The notes: a model not told the origin generated them from the sequence alone. A stretch of DNA of 64,000 nucleotides from Mycobacterium numidiamassiliense (GCF_900157365.1 NZ_FUEZ01000004.1:2157066-2221065); one strand, 5' to 3'. Positions 1-9,275 are shown, counted from the first letter of the stretch. Numbers and translations: made by a program.

Positions 1-774
1 TATCCCTTGGTGACCGGTCCGGCAAACCACGCCGGTCCGATCAACCATGTGCTGCCTGCCTGGGACGTGTGCTGCGGCCTGTACGCGGCGCTGGCGGTTG
101 TCTCTGCGGTGCACCAGCGTGAGCGTTCCGGGGCGGGCGCTCGCATCACGCTTGCGCTGGAGGATGTCGCACTGGCCACGGCCGGAAATCTTGGATTGCT
201 GACCGAACCGCAGGTGATCGGGACGCAGCGCGAGCGCCTGGGCAACGCCATCTATGGCCAGTACGGCCAGGACTTCACCAGTTCCGACGGCGCGCGTTTT
301 ATGGTAGTCATATTGACTCCCAGGCACTTTCGCGACATGGTCGAGGTGACCGGTACGGGCTCCGCGGTGGCCGCTCTGGCCGGGGCGTTGGGCGTGGACT
401 TCGGTGTCGAAGGTGACCGTTACCGCTACCGTGACGTGCTGTCGGGTTTGTTCGCCACCTGGTTCGCGGATCGGACGGCCGAACAGGTCACCGCGGCGCT
501 GTCGCGCACCACCGTGTTGTTCGAGCGATACCGCACTTTCGCGGAGGTGGTCGAAGACCCGAAAGTGACTGACAATCCGCTGTTCTCCCGGCTGCACCAG
601 CCCGGTGTCGGGGAATATCTGGCCGCCGGCCTGCCGGCCGCGTTCGACGGGGTCCACCCCACCAGCGAGGCCGCGCCCGCGCTCGGCCGGGACACCGCCG
701 ACATCCTCACGGAAAAACTCGGTTTGACCGCCGCGGACATCGCGCGTTTGGCGGAAACCAAAACGATCGCCTGA
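1..774 (+). CDS. CoA-transferase family III (CaiB/BaiF), 5' end outside window
   Basis: The frame is open at base 1, so only the last 257 residues are visible of a family usually about 380-420 long. Family III enzymes move CoA between acyl groups through an aspartyl-CoA intermediate. The visible part begins just before the likely catalytic aspartate (Asp22 of the visible part, in NHVLPAWDV), which lines up with the GDS aspartate of the complete paralogue at 29671-30906, followed by a HQRERSGAGARI strand. The motif resembles proteins often named 2-methylfumaryl-CoA isomerase, but the substrate cannot be confirmed. The stop lies 11 bases before an acyl-CoA dehydrogenase start, so the two are probably cotranscribed. 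The TTG at base 7 is internal. Confidence 0.88.
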   Translation, partial: YPLVTGPANHAGPINHVLPAWDVCCGLYAALAVVSAVHQRERSGAGARITLALEDVALATAGNLGLLTEPQVIGTQRERLGNAIYGQYGQDFTSSDGARFMVVILTPRHFRDMVEVTGTGSAVAALAGALGVDFGVEGDRYRYRDVLSGLFATWFADRTAEQVTAALSRTTVLFERYRTFAEVVEDPKVTDNPLFSRLHQPGVGEYLAAGLPAAFDGVHPTSEAAPALGRDTADILTEKLGLTAADIARLAETKTIA

Positions 775-785
775 AGGGACCGCGC

Positions 786-1979
786 ATGACAAAACTCGCC
801 CAAACCCTGGGTCTGACCGAATTCCAGACCGAGATCATCGCGACGGTACGGCAATTCGTCGAGAAGGAAGTCATTCCCCATGCCGCGGAATTTGAACGGG
901 GCGATATCTACCCGCAGCCCCTCGTCGATCAGATGAAGGACATGGGGCTGTTCGGACTGATGATTCCGCAGGAGTACGGCGGGCTGGGGGAGTCGCTGCT
1001 GACCTACGCGCTGTGCGTGGAGGAGTTGGCGCGCGGCTGGATGAGCGTGTCCGGGGTGCTCAACACCCATTTCATCGTCGCGTACATGCTGCGCCAGCAC
1101 GGCACCGACGCGCAGAAGCAGCGCTTCCTGCCACGCATGGCGACGGGCGAGACGCGTGGTGCTTTTTCGATGTCGGAGCCGGGGTTGGGTTCCGATGTCG
1201 CCGCGATCCGGACTCGGGCCGACCGCAGTTCCGACGGCAACTACAGGATCACCGGCCAGAAGATGTGGCTGACCAACGGCGGCAGTTCGACGCTGATCGC
1301 GGTGCTGGTGAAGACCGATGAGGGCGCGGACAAGCCCCATCGCAACCTCACCGCCTTCCTGGTCGAAAAGCCAACGGGCTTCGGCGAAGTCGTGCCGGGC
1401 CTGGTGATACCGGGCAAGATCGACAAGCTGGGCTACAAGGGCATCGACACCACCGAGCTGATCTTCGACGGCTACCAGGCCAGCGCCGACGACGTTCTTG
1501 GCGGTGCCCCCGGGCAAGGCTTCTTCCAGATGATGGACGGCATCGAGGTGGGCCGGGTCAACGTCTCGGCGCGTGCCTGCGGCGTCGGGCTTCGCGCCTT
1601 CGAACTCGCGGTGCGTTACGCCCAGCAGCGCGAGACCTTCGGCAAGCCGATCGCCGAGCATCAAGCCATCGCGTTCCAACTCGCCGAGATGGCAACCAAA
1701 GTCGAGGCGGCGCACCTGATGATGGTCAACGCGGCACGCCTCAAAGACTCGGGGGAACGCAATGACGTGGCCGCCGGTATGGCCAAATACCTGGCCAGCG
1801 AACTCTGTTCCGAGGTCACCCAGCAGAGCTTCCGGATCCATGGCGGCTACGGCTATTCCAAGGAGTACGAGATCGAGCGGCTGATGCGCGACGCGCCCTT
1901 CCTGCTCATCGGCGAAGGAACCAGCGAAATCCAGAAGTCCATCATCAGCAAGCGATTGCTCGCCGAGTACCAGGTGTGA
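786..1979 (+). CDS. acyl-CoA dehydrogenase (FadE-type)
   Basis: FAD-dependent alpha,beta-dehydrogenation of an acyl-CoA. The 397-residue length is standard. The N-terminal helical domain is followed by the beta-domain signature FSMSEPGLGSD (about residues 122-132) and WLTNG, then the C-terminal helical domain with RETFGKPIAEHQAI. The C-terminal GEGTSEIQ carries Glu377 at the position of the medium-chain family catalytic base, so this one looks complete as a single subunit, unlike the pairs at 19069-21339 and 58779-61168. ATG at 786 follows AAGGGA. It sits between a CoA-transferase and a GntR regulator starting 2 bases after its stop, suggesting a three-gene operon. The acyl substrate is unknown. 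Confidence 0.93.
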   Translation: MTKLAQTLGLTEFQTEIIATVRQFVEKEVIPHAAEFERGDIYPQPLVDQMKDMGLFGLMIPQEYGGLGESLLTYALCVEELARGWMSVSGVLNTHFIVAYMLRQHGTDAQKQRFLPRMATGETRGAFSMSEPGLGSDVAAIRTRADRSSDGNYRITGQKMWLTNGGSSTLIAVLVKTDEGADKPHRNLTAFLVEKPTGFGEVVPGLVIPGKIDKLGYKGIDTTELIFDGYQASADDVLGGAPGQGFFQMMDGIEVGRVNVSARACGVGLRAFELAVRYAQQRETFGKPIAEHQAIAFQLAEMATKVEAAHLMMVNAARLKDSGERNDVAAGMAKYLASELCSEVTQQSFRIHGGYGYSKEYEIERLMRDAPFLLIGEGTSEIQKSIISKRLLAEYQV

Positions 1980-1980
1980 G

Positions 1981-2673
1981 ATGAGCGTTCCGGATTTCGC
2001 TGCGCGGCCACAACTTTCCGACGATGTCGCGCGCCTCATCCGCCGTAGGATCTTCGACGGCAGCTATGCCGCGGGGTCGTATGTTCGGCTGGACCAACTG
2101 GCGGCGGAACTGGGGATCAGCGTCACACCGGTGCGTGAGGCGTTGTTCGCGTTGCGTGCCGAGGGCTTGATCGCCCAACAGCCCCACCGTGGGTTCGTGG
2201 TGTTGCCGGTGACCGGACGCGACGTCACCGACGTCGCGAATGTCCAGGCTCATGTCGGCGGCGAACTGGCCGCGCGGGCCGCCGTCAACATCGACCACGA
2301 TCAGTTGCACGAGCTGAAGCAGATCCAGGCCCAGCTCGAGGACGCCTATGCCGGTGACGACGAGGAGCGGACGGTCCGGCTCAACCACGAGTTTCATCGT
2401 GCGATCAACGTGGCGGCGGACTCGCCAAAGCTTGCCCAACTGATGTCGCAGATCACCCGGTATGCGCCCGAATCGGTGTTCCCCGCGATCGAGGGCTGGT
2501 CGAGCCAGTCGATTGAGGATCATCGGCGGATCCTCGCCGCCCTCGAGATACACGACGATGTGCTTGCCCGCGCGGCGATGTCGGAACATCTTGCGGCCGG
2601 TGCGGTTCCGTTGATCGATCACCTTGTCGCGCGGGGCGTGGTGGCAGATACGGATCGTCCGGCCCCTCGCTGA
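1981..2673 (+). CDS. GntR-family transcriptional regulator (FCD subgroup)
   Basis: A 230-residue DNA-binding regulator. The winged helix lies in about residues 15-75 (LAAELGISVTPVREALFALRA holds the recognition helix, followed by the EGLIAQQPHRGFVV wing). The remainder is an all-helical FCD effector domain with RLNHEFHRAI and later His residues of the kind that bind a metal or carboxylate ligand. FCD regulators commonly repress neighbouring catabolic genes until an organic acid or acyl-CoA binds. It begins 2 bases after the dehydrogenase stop, so it is probably cotranscribed with it and controls the upstream promoter, which lies outside the window. It is also a second candidate, after the TetR at 11858-12649, for the TACAGTA operators. 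Confidence 0.9.
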   Translation: MSVPDFAARPQLSDDVARLIRRRIFDGSYAAGSYVRLDQLAAELGISVTPVREALFALRAEGLIAQQPHRGFVVLPVTGRDVTDVANVQAHVGGELAARAAVNIDHDQLHELKQIQAQLEDAYAGDDEERTVRLNHEFHRAINVAADSPKLAQLMSQITRYAPESVFPAIEGWSSQSIEDHRRILAALEIHDDVLARAAMSEHLAAGAVPLIDHLVARGVVADTDRPAPR

Positions 2674-2748
2674 GCTCGACGGGGGTTGTTGCGCAACCGA
2701 CCTGCGCATACGCTGCCTCTAGGGGACGCCCGCGTGGAGAGCAGAGAA

Positions 2749-3108
2749 ATGGCCCGAGCACTTCGAGCACTGGCGATATTCGTAGCAAGTGTGACGGCGA
2801 TCGCAATGGCGCCACCGGCGGCTGCCGCGATGGACCCGATTCCTGGGAACGGTGTCTTTGTCGTCGGGCCTGACATCGCACCGGGTCTGTACCACACGGA
2901 CGGGTCGGCGTCGGTCGTCGGAGTGTGGATCAACAATGTCCCGACTCAGGATTCGATGTGCGCGTGGTTCACCTACGGCACGCCCGACGCTAACAAGGAG
3001 CATGTGCTCCAGACGAACATCTCTATCGGGCCGATGTACGCGAATATCAACACATCGGTCAAGGCCTTCGAGTCGCAGAACTGCCAACCCTGGACGCGGG
3101 TGCCTTAA
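2749..3108 (+). CDS. small secreted protein of unknown function
   Basis: A 119-residue protein with a classical signal peptide: MARALR, a hydrophobic core to about residue 21, then an APPAAAA-type cleavage region near residue 27. The mature part contains GNGVFVVGPDIAPGLY, a pattern seen in small exported mycobacterial proteins without known function, and two cysteines (in SMCAWF and QNCQPW) that may form a disulfide. The start is ATG 2749, preceded by GGAGAGCAGAGAA; the frame extends upstream to 2686 but lacks a ribosome site there. It converges on the ligase at 3105-4646 and the two stops overlap within a palindromic TTAA. No enzymatic motif is visible. Confidence 0.72.
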   Translation: MARALRALAIFVASVTAIAMAPPAAAAMDPIPGNGVFVVGPDIAPGLYHTDGSASVVGVWINNVPTQDSMCAWFTYGTPDANKEHVLQTNISIGPMYANINTSVKAFESQNCQPWTRVP

Positions 3109-4646
3109 GGGTTCGTTTCGGCGAGCATCTCCCGCAGCCTGCGGGTGTCGACCTTGCCGGTGCCGCCGCGCGGAACGTCTTCGTCGGATTCCAGAAACAG
3201 CCATACCGTCGGGACTTTGAAGGAGCTCAGCAGCGTGCGCGCCTGATCGCGCAGCTGGTCACGATTCAAGGCCGGCTTGCCGCGCACCACGGCCGCGCCG
3301 ACCCGGTCGCCCGCGGGGCCGGGCACGTTGGTGACGAAAGCGTGGTCGACGCCGTCGATGCTCCGCAGCGCCCGTACGACCTCGCTGGGATATACGGTCG
3401 CGCCACTGACCTTGAACATGTCGTCGGATCTGCCGTGGTAGAACAGGAATCCGTCGTCGTCGAGGTGGCCGAGGTCGCCGGTGGGATAGAAGCCGTCGGG
3501 GGTGAACAACTCTTCCCGGCTGCGGCCGCATATTCCGCGCAGGGTGTGTGGTCCGCGGAGGTGGATCATGCCGGCGGTTCCGGGCGGCACCGGTGCGCCG
3601 CTGTTGGGGTCGACGATGCGAACTTCCATGCCGCCGAAGGGCTTTCCGCAGCTGCCCCAGGCCGACGCGGGCATGTCGGTGTCGGCGGGGTAGCCGCAAT
3701 AGGGCCCGAACGCCTCCGTCATGCCGAATAGCGCCGCCCGCGCTCCGGGCGCGGCCCGCTGCTCAACCGGAAGCAGGGCGTCGAGGCTGCCCGGCCGCAG
3801 CGCCGACAGATCGACGCCGGCCGAACTCGCATGCCTTGCCAGAGCCTCGGCCTGGTCGGGCCAGCCCCGAAACAGCGTGACCCGTTCGCGTTCCAGCAGT
3901 CGCAGGGTGGTGTCGGGGCGCGGTATCTCTTCGGTCACCAGGGTGGCTCCTGCCAGCAGCGCCGACAGAATTCCGCTGCCGAAGCCACCGACCCAGAAGA
4001 ACGGCATCGGCAGATATAGCCGAGTGTCGGAGCTGATGCAGCGCGCCGCCAGGCCCGACCGCACCGCGCCCAACGCGTTGCCATGAGAGTGTATGACCCC
4101 CTTGGGGTTTCCGCTGCTGCCGGAGGTGAACATGATCACCATCGGGTCGGCGGCGGTCACCGTTTCCGTCATCGCATCGATGATCCGGCGGACGCGATCG
4201 CTCGCTGTGGCGACATCGAGCTGTCCGGTCGTCCAAACCTGGCGTAAGGCAGGAAGTTCGGGCGGGGGTAGCGCCCGGACGTCGTCAACGTAGCGGTGGC
4301 CGCGGAACTCTTCGACGGTGACCAGGAACTGCACGGCCGCGACGCGCAGCTGGGCGGCGAGTTCACCGGCCTGCAGCAGCGTGCTCAGCGGCACCAGGAC
4401 GGCACCGACGCGGGTCAAGGCGACGGCGATTTCTATCCAGCGGGTGCAGTTGGGCATGATCAGCGCGACCCGAGTGCCCTTGCCGACACCCGCTTCGACG
4501 AAACATGCCGCTAAATCTGTTGTGGTCGAGTCGAGTTGGCGGTAGCTGACCCGGCCGGTGGGATCGATCACCATCGGGCGGTCACCGTGCTGCGCGGCGC
4601 GCAACCTGACCAATTCGTCGATGGTGTGCGCTACCGGTTCAGGCAT
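3105..4646 (-). CDS. acyl-CoA synthetase (class I adenylate-forming, FadD-type)
   Basis: A 513-residue ATP-dependent carboxylate-CoA ligase that forms an acyl-adenylate and then the thioester. The P-loop FTSGSSGNPKG is near residues 173-183, the adenine/hinge region YPTGDLGHLDDDGFLFYHGRSDD follows further on in the usual order, and the catalytic lysine of the C-terminal domain is Lys498 in GTGKVDTRRL. It is the last of three tandem ligases on the minus strand. Its ATG at 4646 lies 8 bases inside the end of the preceding ligase gene, indicating translational coupling. Sequence alone does not reveal which acid is used; three unlike ligases in a row suggest either several substrates or successive activation steps. 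Confidence 0.9.
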   Translation of the reverse strand: MPEPVAHTIDELVRLRAAQHGDRPMVIDPTGRVSYRQLDSTTTDLAACFVEAGVGKGTRVALIMPNCTRWIEIAVALTRVGAVLVPLSTLLQAGELAAQLRVAAVQFLVTVEEFRGHRYVDDVRALPPPELPALRQVWTTGQLDVATASDRVRRIIDAMTETVTAADPMVIMFTSGSSGNPKGVIHSHGNALGAVRSGLAARCISSDTRLYLPMPFFWVGGFGSGILSALLAGATLVTEEIPRPDTTLRLLERERVTLFRGWPDQAEALARHASSAGVDLSALRPGSLDALLPVEQRAAPGARAALFGMTEAFGPYCGYPADTDMPASAWGSCGKPFGGMEVRIVDPNSGAPVPPGTAGMIHLRGPHTLRGICGRSREELFTPDGFYPTGDLGHLDDDGFLFYHGRSDDMFKVSGATVYPSEVVRALRSIDGVDHAFVTNVPGPAGDRVGAAVVRGKPALNRDQLRDQARTLLSSFKVPTVWLFLESDEDVPRGGTGKVDTRRLREMLAETNP

Positions 4647-6204
4647 CGAACAGCTTCCTGAGTTGCTGGGTGTCGACCTTTCCGCTGGAAAGCAGCGGAA
4701 TTTCGGCGCTGGGCAGGGCGACGAACCGGGCGGGGATTTTGTACGTCGACAACTCCGCCTTCAGCCGCTCGCGCAGCCCTGCCTCGTCGAAGGCATCGGC
4801 GCCGTCCGGCACGGCGATGACTGCCGCGACCAGCTGCCCCCGCCGGGAATCGGGAACGCCGACGACGTAGGCGCGCAGTCCGCCGGTGGCCTTGGCGATG
4901 GCCTTTTCCACCTCGGGCGGCGAGACATTGGCCCCCGCCGACTTGATCATCGCGCTGCGCCGTCCGACGAAATACACGAATCCGTCGGCGTCGATGCGCG
5001 CCATATCGCCGGTATGAAACCAGCCGTCGGCGTCAAAGCAGTCCTCGCGGCTGCGTTTGTAATAACCCTGCATCAGGTAGGGCCCGCGGACCCACAGTTC
5101 GCCGGTCTCGCCCGCGCTGACGGTTTCTCCTGTCTCCGGATCGATGACCACGGCCTCAAATCCCGGCGCCGGCTTGCCGTATGACCCGCGGCGCTCTTCT
5201 GGCTGATCGGATTCGTCGCCGCTGATCAATACGACGCTTCCGGTTTCGGTCATGCCGAGCATGTTGTGCCGGAGTTCCGGGTCGGCGGGCCGGGCATCGG
5301 GAGCCAGGATCGGGTACAGGTTGCCCCGGCGCATTGACGACAGATCGCGTTGGGCGAAGCTCGGGTGTTCGGCCAGATGCGCGACACCCGCCGCGAAACC
5401 ATTGGTCATGGTTGGCTTTTCGGTCTCGAGCAAGTCGAGGGTCGCGGCGGCGTCGGTGGCGTTGGAGCACAGCAGGGTCGACCCGGCGACCAGCGTGGCG
5501 AGCAAGGCGAATGCGAACCCGCCGATCCAGAAGAACGGTGAATTGCAGAACAGTGTGTCCGTCGCGGCCAGGCCGCGAATCTCGTTGAGGTTGTGCTGAT
5601 GTCCGAGCAGCGCGGCGTGGCTGTGCACCACGCCTTTGGGCGCGGCCGTGGACCCCGAGGTGTAGACGATGGCCAGCGGGTCACTCCCGTTGGCGTCGTC
5701 TTCCATGGCCCGCAGCAGCGCCGGGTCGACGGTGTCGGCCAGGCGGTAGACCGTTTCGTGAGTGACCGCAACGTGGCGCAATTGCGGTGCGGCAGCGCAA
5801 AACAACCGGGAATCGAGGTCGGCGTCCAAAAGGACCTCGCACAGTCGTTGCACATAGTCGTGGGACCGAAACGACGCAGCGGACAGCAGAATTCGCGTAT
5901 CGCTGTGCACCAGCTGTTCGCGCATCTCGCGCGCGGTGACAAAGGTGGAAAACGGGATCACCACCGCCCCGATCCGTGCGGCGGCCAGCATCCCGACGAC
6001 GAACTCGGTGCCGTTGGGATACAGCAGGCCCACATGCGTGCCCTTGCCGGCGCCGAGGGCGATCAGTCCGCGGGCCAGCTCCGCGGAGCGGCGATCGGCG
6101 CCGCCGTAGCTGATCCGGTCCTCGTCGCACACCAGAAGTGGGTGGTCGCCCCGCGAGTGGCTGTGCTCTCGCAGGATTTCGGCGACCGTGAAATCACCGC
6201 GCAT
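4639..6204 (-). CDS. acyl-CoA synthetase (class I adenylate-forming, FadD-type)
   Basis: A 521-residue ligase with P-loop VYTSGSTAAPKG near residues 180-191, HNMLGMTETG as the A5 motif, GWFHTGDMARIDADGFVYFVGR as the A7-A8 hinge and catalytic Lys509 in SSGKVDTQQL. It resembles the neighbour at 3105-4646 in length and motif spacing (both have an FFWIGGF/FFWVGGF segment), so the two are probably old duplicates with diverged acid pockets. It overlaps both neighbours: 8 bases with the following ligase and 11 with the preceding one. Expected to be cytoplasmic or membrane-peripheral, acting at the entry of a beta-oxidation-like route. Confidence 0.9.
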   Translation of the reverse strand: MRGDFTVAEILREHSHSRGDHPLLVCDEDRISYGGADRRSAELARGLIALGAGKGTHVGLLYPNGTEFVVGMLAAARIGAVVIPFSTFVTAREMREQLVHSDTRILLSAASFRSHDYVQRLCEVLLDADLDSRLFCAAAPQLRHVAVTHETVYRLADTVDPALLRAMEDDANGSDPLAIVYTSGSTAAPKGVVHSHAALLGHQHNLNEIRGLAATDTLFCNSPFFWIGGFAFALLATLVAGSTLLCSNATDAAATLDLLETEKPTMTNGFAAGVAHLAEHPSFAQRDLSSMRRGNLYPILAPDARPADPELRHNMLGMTETGSVVLISGDESDQPEERRGSYGKPAPGFEAVVIDPETGETVSAGETGELWVRGPYLMQGYYKRSREDCFDADGWFHTGDMARIDADGFVYFVGRRSAMIKSAGANVSPPEVEKAIAKATGGLRAYVVGVPDSRRGQLVAAVIAVPDGADAFDEAGLRERLKAELSTYKIPARFVALPSAEIPLLSSGKVDTQQLRKLFDA

Positions 6205-7672
6205 GGTCTGTGGCGGCGGCGGATTCGGTGAAGAAGCGTCGGATCGCGCTCAGGTCGGCTTTGCCCGAGGGGGTGCGCGGAATCGTTGCGACAATCGCGA
6301 TCTCGGTCGGAATCTCGTAGCGGGCCAGTCGGGTGGGCAGAAACTCGACCAGCGTCTCGGTGTCGGCAGCTGCCGACTCGCGCAGCTCCACCATCGCCAC
6401 GGGCGTCTCGCCGAGGCGTTCGTCCGATCGCCCGACCACGGCCGCGCCGGCCACCGCCGGGTGGCTCTCCAGGGCAACCCGCACGTCGTCGGGCATCACC
6501 TTGAATCCGCCACGGATGATCGCCTGATCGGCTCGACCGACGATCCAGACAAAACCGTCGGCGTCGATGCGTGCCATATCGGTGGTCCGCATCCACTGCG
6601 CCGACGGCCCGAGCTGTCCGGGCTTCACTTCCAGCAAGCCAACCTGATCGGGCCCGAGCTGCCGGCCGGCGTCGTCGACCACCCGCAGGCGTGCGCCAGG
6701 ATTGGGCCGGCCCACGCTGCCGCGTTTGGCCCGCCAGTACTGCTGGTAGTCGCCCAGCGTCCACCCGGCGACACCGCCGCCGAATTCGGTTGCGGCATAA
6801 GAGGTCAGCACCGGGATGCCGAACTTCTCGGTGAAGGCATCGGCATCGTCGGCCGATAGCGGTGCCGTGCCACACGTCACTGCGCGGACGCTGTCGAGGT
6901 CTGCTCGCTGCAAGTCGGAGTGCAACACCGTCCGCAGTGCGGCCGGCACCAGCGATACCGCGCGCGGCCGGTGCTTGCGTACGGCTTGGGCCCACGCGTT
7001 GAGTTCGAACCGCTCCAGCAGCACGAAGGATCGCGCCTCGGCGACACACTGCAGCACCCGAAACACGCCGCCGATATGCACCAGCGGTGAATTCACGATC
7101 GCGACACCGCGTCGCAGCTCCGTGGGGGCGGGGGCGCTGCCCGGATCGGACCCCATCACGCTGCGGGCCAGCATGTCGTAGCTGAGGTCGATTCGTTTGG
7201 GTGGACCGGTCGTTCCGCTGGTCAGCATCCGCACCGCCACGCCTTGCGGAGTGCGCAGACCGGCACCGCATCGCCCGGGCTCCGCGTCGTCCAACTGACC
7301 CGAGATCGCCATCGTCGGCGTTCCCGGATCGACGAGCGTCTCCAGGTCGTCGGATTCGCCAACGATCAGTGGCAGCCCCAGCGCGGCGATATCGGCACGG
7401 GTGCGGTCGTCGCCGCGTGACGGGTTGATGGTGACGACGGTTCCGCCGCCGAGTAGCACACCGAGGAAGGCCGCCACGTGCGGAGGCCGGTTGCGCAACA
7501 GCATCCCGATCTGCGGGTCATCGCCGTATTCGGCTGTCACAGAAGCGATATGGCGGGCAGCGCCGCTTATCTGGCCCCACGAGCACCATCGATCCTTGTA
7601 TTCGATCGCATCCGCGCCGGGCTGCAGATTCAGCACGTCGGCGATGCGTTGACTCAACGGGTGTGCGGTCAT
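6194..7672 (-). CDS. acyl-CoA synthetase-like protein with unusual P-loop
   Basis: A 492-residue adenylate-forming enzyme. The P-loop reads TSGTTGPPKRI (residues 151-161), with Arg where the family normally has the Gly of PKG, and the A5 region YAATEFGGG is atypical. The catalytic lysine is present as Lys471 in TPSGKADLSAI, and TDMARIDADGFVWIVGRAD is the hinge. The ATG at 7672 shares one base with the TGA of the preceding crotonase gene (TGATG), typical of reinitiation. The frame stays open far upstream, to 8590, but that part is antisense-like shadow of the crotonase coding frame and is not counted. It could be a ligase of altered specificity or a poorly active paralogue. Confidence 0.85.
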   Translation of the reverse strand: MTAHPLSQRIADVLNLQPGADAIEYKDRWCSWGQISGAARHIASVTAEYGDDPQIGMLLRNRPPHVAAFLGVLLGGGTVVTINPSRGDDRTRADIAALGLPLIVGESDDLETLVDPGTPTMAISGQLDDAEPGRCGAGLRTPQGVAVRMLTSGTTGPPKRIDLSYDMLARSVMGSDPGSAPAPTELRRGVAIVNSPLVHIGGVFRVLQCVAEARSFVLLERFELNAWAQAVRKHRPRAVSLVPAALRTVLHSDLQRADLDSVRAVTCGTAPLSADDADAFTEKFGIPVLTSYAATEFGGGVAGWTLGDYQQYWRAKRGSVGRPNPGARLRVVDDAGRQLGPDQVGLLEVKPGQLGPSAQWMRTTDMARIDADGFVWIVGRADQAIIRGGFKVMPDDVRVALESHPAVAGAAVVGRSDERLGETPVAMVELRESAAADTETLVEFLPTRLARYEIPTEIAIVATIPRTPSGKADLSAIRRFFTESAAATDHAR

Positions 7673-8466
7673 CACCGTATTTCGGGTTCGCTCCTGGCGG
7701 GCTTGCCCGCGGAGTCGCGCTGCGCCGCCAGTTCGGCAGTGCCTAACGGGTTGCCCAGCCGGGTGTAGATGAGCCCGTGCTCGAGCGCGGCCCGGTACGG
7801 CTTGTCCAGCGACTCCCAGATCGCTTTCACGGTGCCCTGAGTCGCCGACGGTGGTTTGGCGGCAATGGTCGCCGCAATTTGGTGGGCGCGGATCCACAGC
7901 TGGTCGGGGGCGACCACCTCGGACACCAGGCCGATCCGCAGTGCGGTGTCGGCGCTGACCCGTTCGTCGTTGCCCATCAGGGCGATGCGCAACGTCTCGC
8001 CCAGACCGATACGGCGCATCAGACCGATCGGCTCCAGGGCGCAGACCAGGCCGGCCGACACATGTGAATCGAAAAACGTTGCGTCCGTTGAACAGATGAC
8101 GACGTCGGATTCGTTGACGAAATAGAACGCGCCCGCCGTGCACATGCCCTGTACGGCGCACACCACCGGCTTCCACATCTTCTGCCATTTCGGGCTGAGC
8201 GCTTCCCCGGGATCCTCGTGATTCCAGACGTTTTCGGGCTGCCCGTAGGGCGATTTGATGTCGAGACCGGCGCTGAACGCCCGGTTCCCGGTGGCTCGCA
8301 GCACCACCGCGTGCACCGACTCGTCCAGCTTGACGACGCGCCAGGCCTCCGCCATCTCCTCGCACATGGTGCGATTGAACGCGTTGAGCTGGTCGGGCCG
8401 GTTCAGCGTGATCGTGGCGACATGGTCGGCGCCGTCGATGTCGAGCAGGATGGTTTCGAAATTCAT
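7672..8466 (-). CDS. enoyl-CoA hydratase/isomerase (crotonase) family protein
   Basis: A 264-residue crotonase-fold protein. The oxyanion-hole strands are visible (NRAFSAGLDIKSP near residue 61 and VQGMCTAGAFYF near 105). At the two positions that hold the catalytic glutamates of true enoyl-CoA hydratases I read Asp133 (FFDSHVSAG) and Arg160 (ETLRIALMG), so simple hydration of enoyl-CoA is doubtful; isomerase, hydrolase or C-C bond activities are possible in this superfamily. Its ATG (8466) overlaps the stop of the related gene 8463-9275 as ATGA. The two proteins share the FFD-HVS-GL and IALMG-ER-SA patterns and look like duplicates that may form a mixed trimer. Confidence 0.9.
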   Translation of the reverse strand: MNFETILLDIDGADHVATITLNRPDQLNAFNRTMCEEMAEAWRVVKLDESVHAVVLRATGNRAFSAGLDIKSPYGQPENVWNHEDPGEALSPKWQKMWKPVVCAVQGMCTAGAFYFVNESDVVICSTDATFFDSHVSAGLVCALEPIGLMRRIGLGETLRIALMGNDERVSADTALRIGLVSEVVAPDQLWIRAHQIAATIAAKPPSATQGTVKAIWESLDKPYRAALEHGLIYTRLGNPLGTAELAAQRDSAGKPARSEPEIR

Positions 8467-9275
8467 CGGCACTGCCAATTGGGCTTGCGCTTTTCCATGA
8501 AGGCCTTGGGCCCTTCGGCGGAATCCTCTGTCCGCAGCACTCGCTCGCGGAACGTCTCGGCCATGATCTCGGCTTCGTGCAGCGGCACATTCAGACCCTT
8601 GACGATGGCCAGCCGCGTTCCCCGAACCGCCAGTGGCGCATTGGAGTTCACGATGTCCGCTATCTCGTGTGCCCGCTCCAGCAGGCGGTCGTGCCCGACG
8701 ACTTCGCTGATCAGCCCGAGTTCGTAGGCGCGCTGTGCGCTCATCCGTTCGTGCTTGCCCATCAACGCCATCCGCAGCGCGATCGACCGGGGCAGCACCC
8801 GCGATACCCGTACCATCTCGCGTCCGGCCACCAATCCGATGCTGACGTGCGGATCGAAGAAGGTCGCCTGCTCCGACGCGATCACGATGTCGGAGGTGGT
8901 GACCCAATCCATGCCTGCGCCACAGCACAATCCGTTGACGGCGGTCACCACCGGCTTGGCCGCCGTGCGAAACGGCGGTGTGCCCTCCTGCGGTGCTTCC
9001 CACTGGTCATAGGTCGACAGGTACGGCCGCTCGTAGATCACCTTGCCGTCCTCGGGGATGGCGCCGACGTCGGCTCCCGTGCAGAAGGCGCGACCCGTCC
9101 CGGTGACGATGGTCAGCCACACCTTGTCGTCGTTCTCGGCCTCGTCGTAGGCGGAGCGAAGCTCGGTGACCATGTGCGGGCTGAGCGCGTTGAGAGCCTG
9201 GGGCCGGTTCAGCGTGATGGTGGCGGTGTGCCCGTCGACCTCGTAGGTGATGTTGTCGAACGAGTCAGCAGGCAT
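8463..9275 (-). CDS. enoyl-CoA hydratase/isomerase (crotonase) family protein
   Basis: A 270-residue crotonase-fold protein with the LNRPQALNALS start, GRAFCTGADVGAI as first oxyanion strand and VNGLCCGAGMDW as the second. The usual catalytic glutamate slots are Asp141 (FFDPHVSIG) and Arg168 (IALRMALMG), the same substitutions as in its downstream neighbour. ATG 9275 follows AAGGGAA at good spacing. A 47-base gap separates it from the upstream crotonase at 9323-10141, but all six minus-strand genes from 10141 down to 3105 probably form one transcript starting in the 10142-10270 divergent promoter. Confidence 0.9.
   Translation of the reverse strand: MPADSFDNITYEVDGHTATITLNRPQALNALSPHMVTELRSAYDEAENDDKVWLTIVTGTGRAFCTGADVGAIPEDGKVIYERPYLSTYDQWEAPQEGTPPFRTAAKPVVTAVNGLCCGAGMDWVTTSDIVIASEQATFFDPHVSIGLVAGREMVRVSRVLPRSIALRMALMGKHERMSAQRAYELGLISEVVGHDRLLERAHEIADIVNSNAPLAVRGTRLAIVKGLNVPLHEAEIMAETFRERVLRTEDSAEGPKAFMEKRKPNWQCR

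Noticed and set aside
426..2039. 537-residue open frame on the minus strand
   Set aside because: It is antisense to the CoA-transferase and acyl-CoA dehydrogenase genes, has low-complexity Arg/His/Gly-rich composition and no family motif; typical shadow in GC-rich DNA.
6194..8590. 798-residue frame that looks like a crotonase-ligase fusion
   Set aside because: The part upstream of 7672 is an alternative-frame reading of the crotonase genes without conserved motifs. The ligase starts at ATG 7672, coupled to the crotonase stop.
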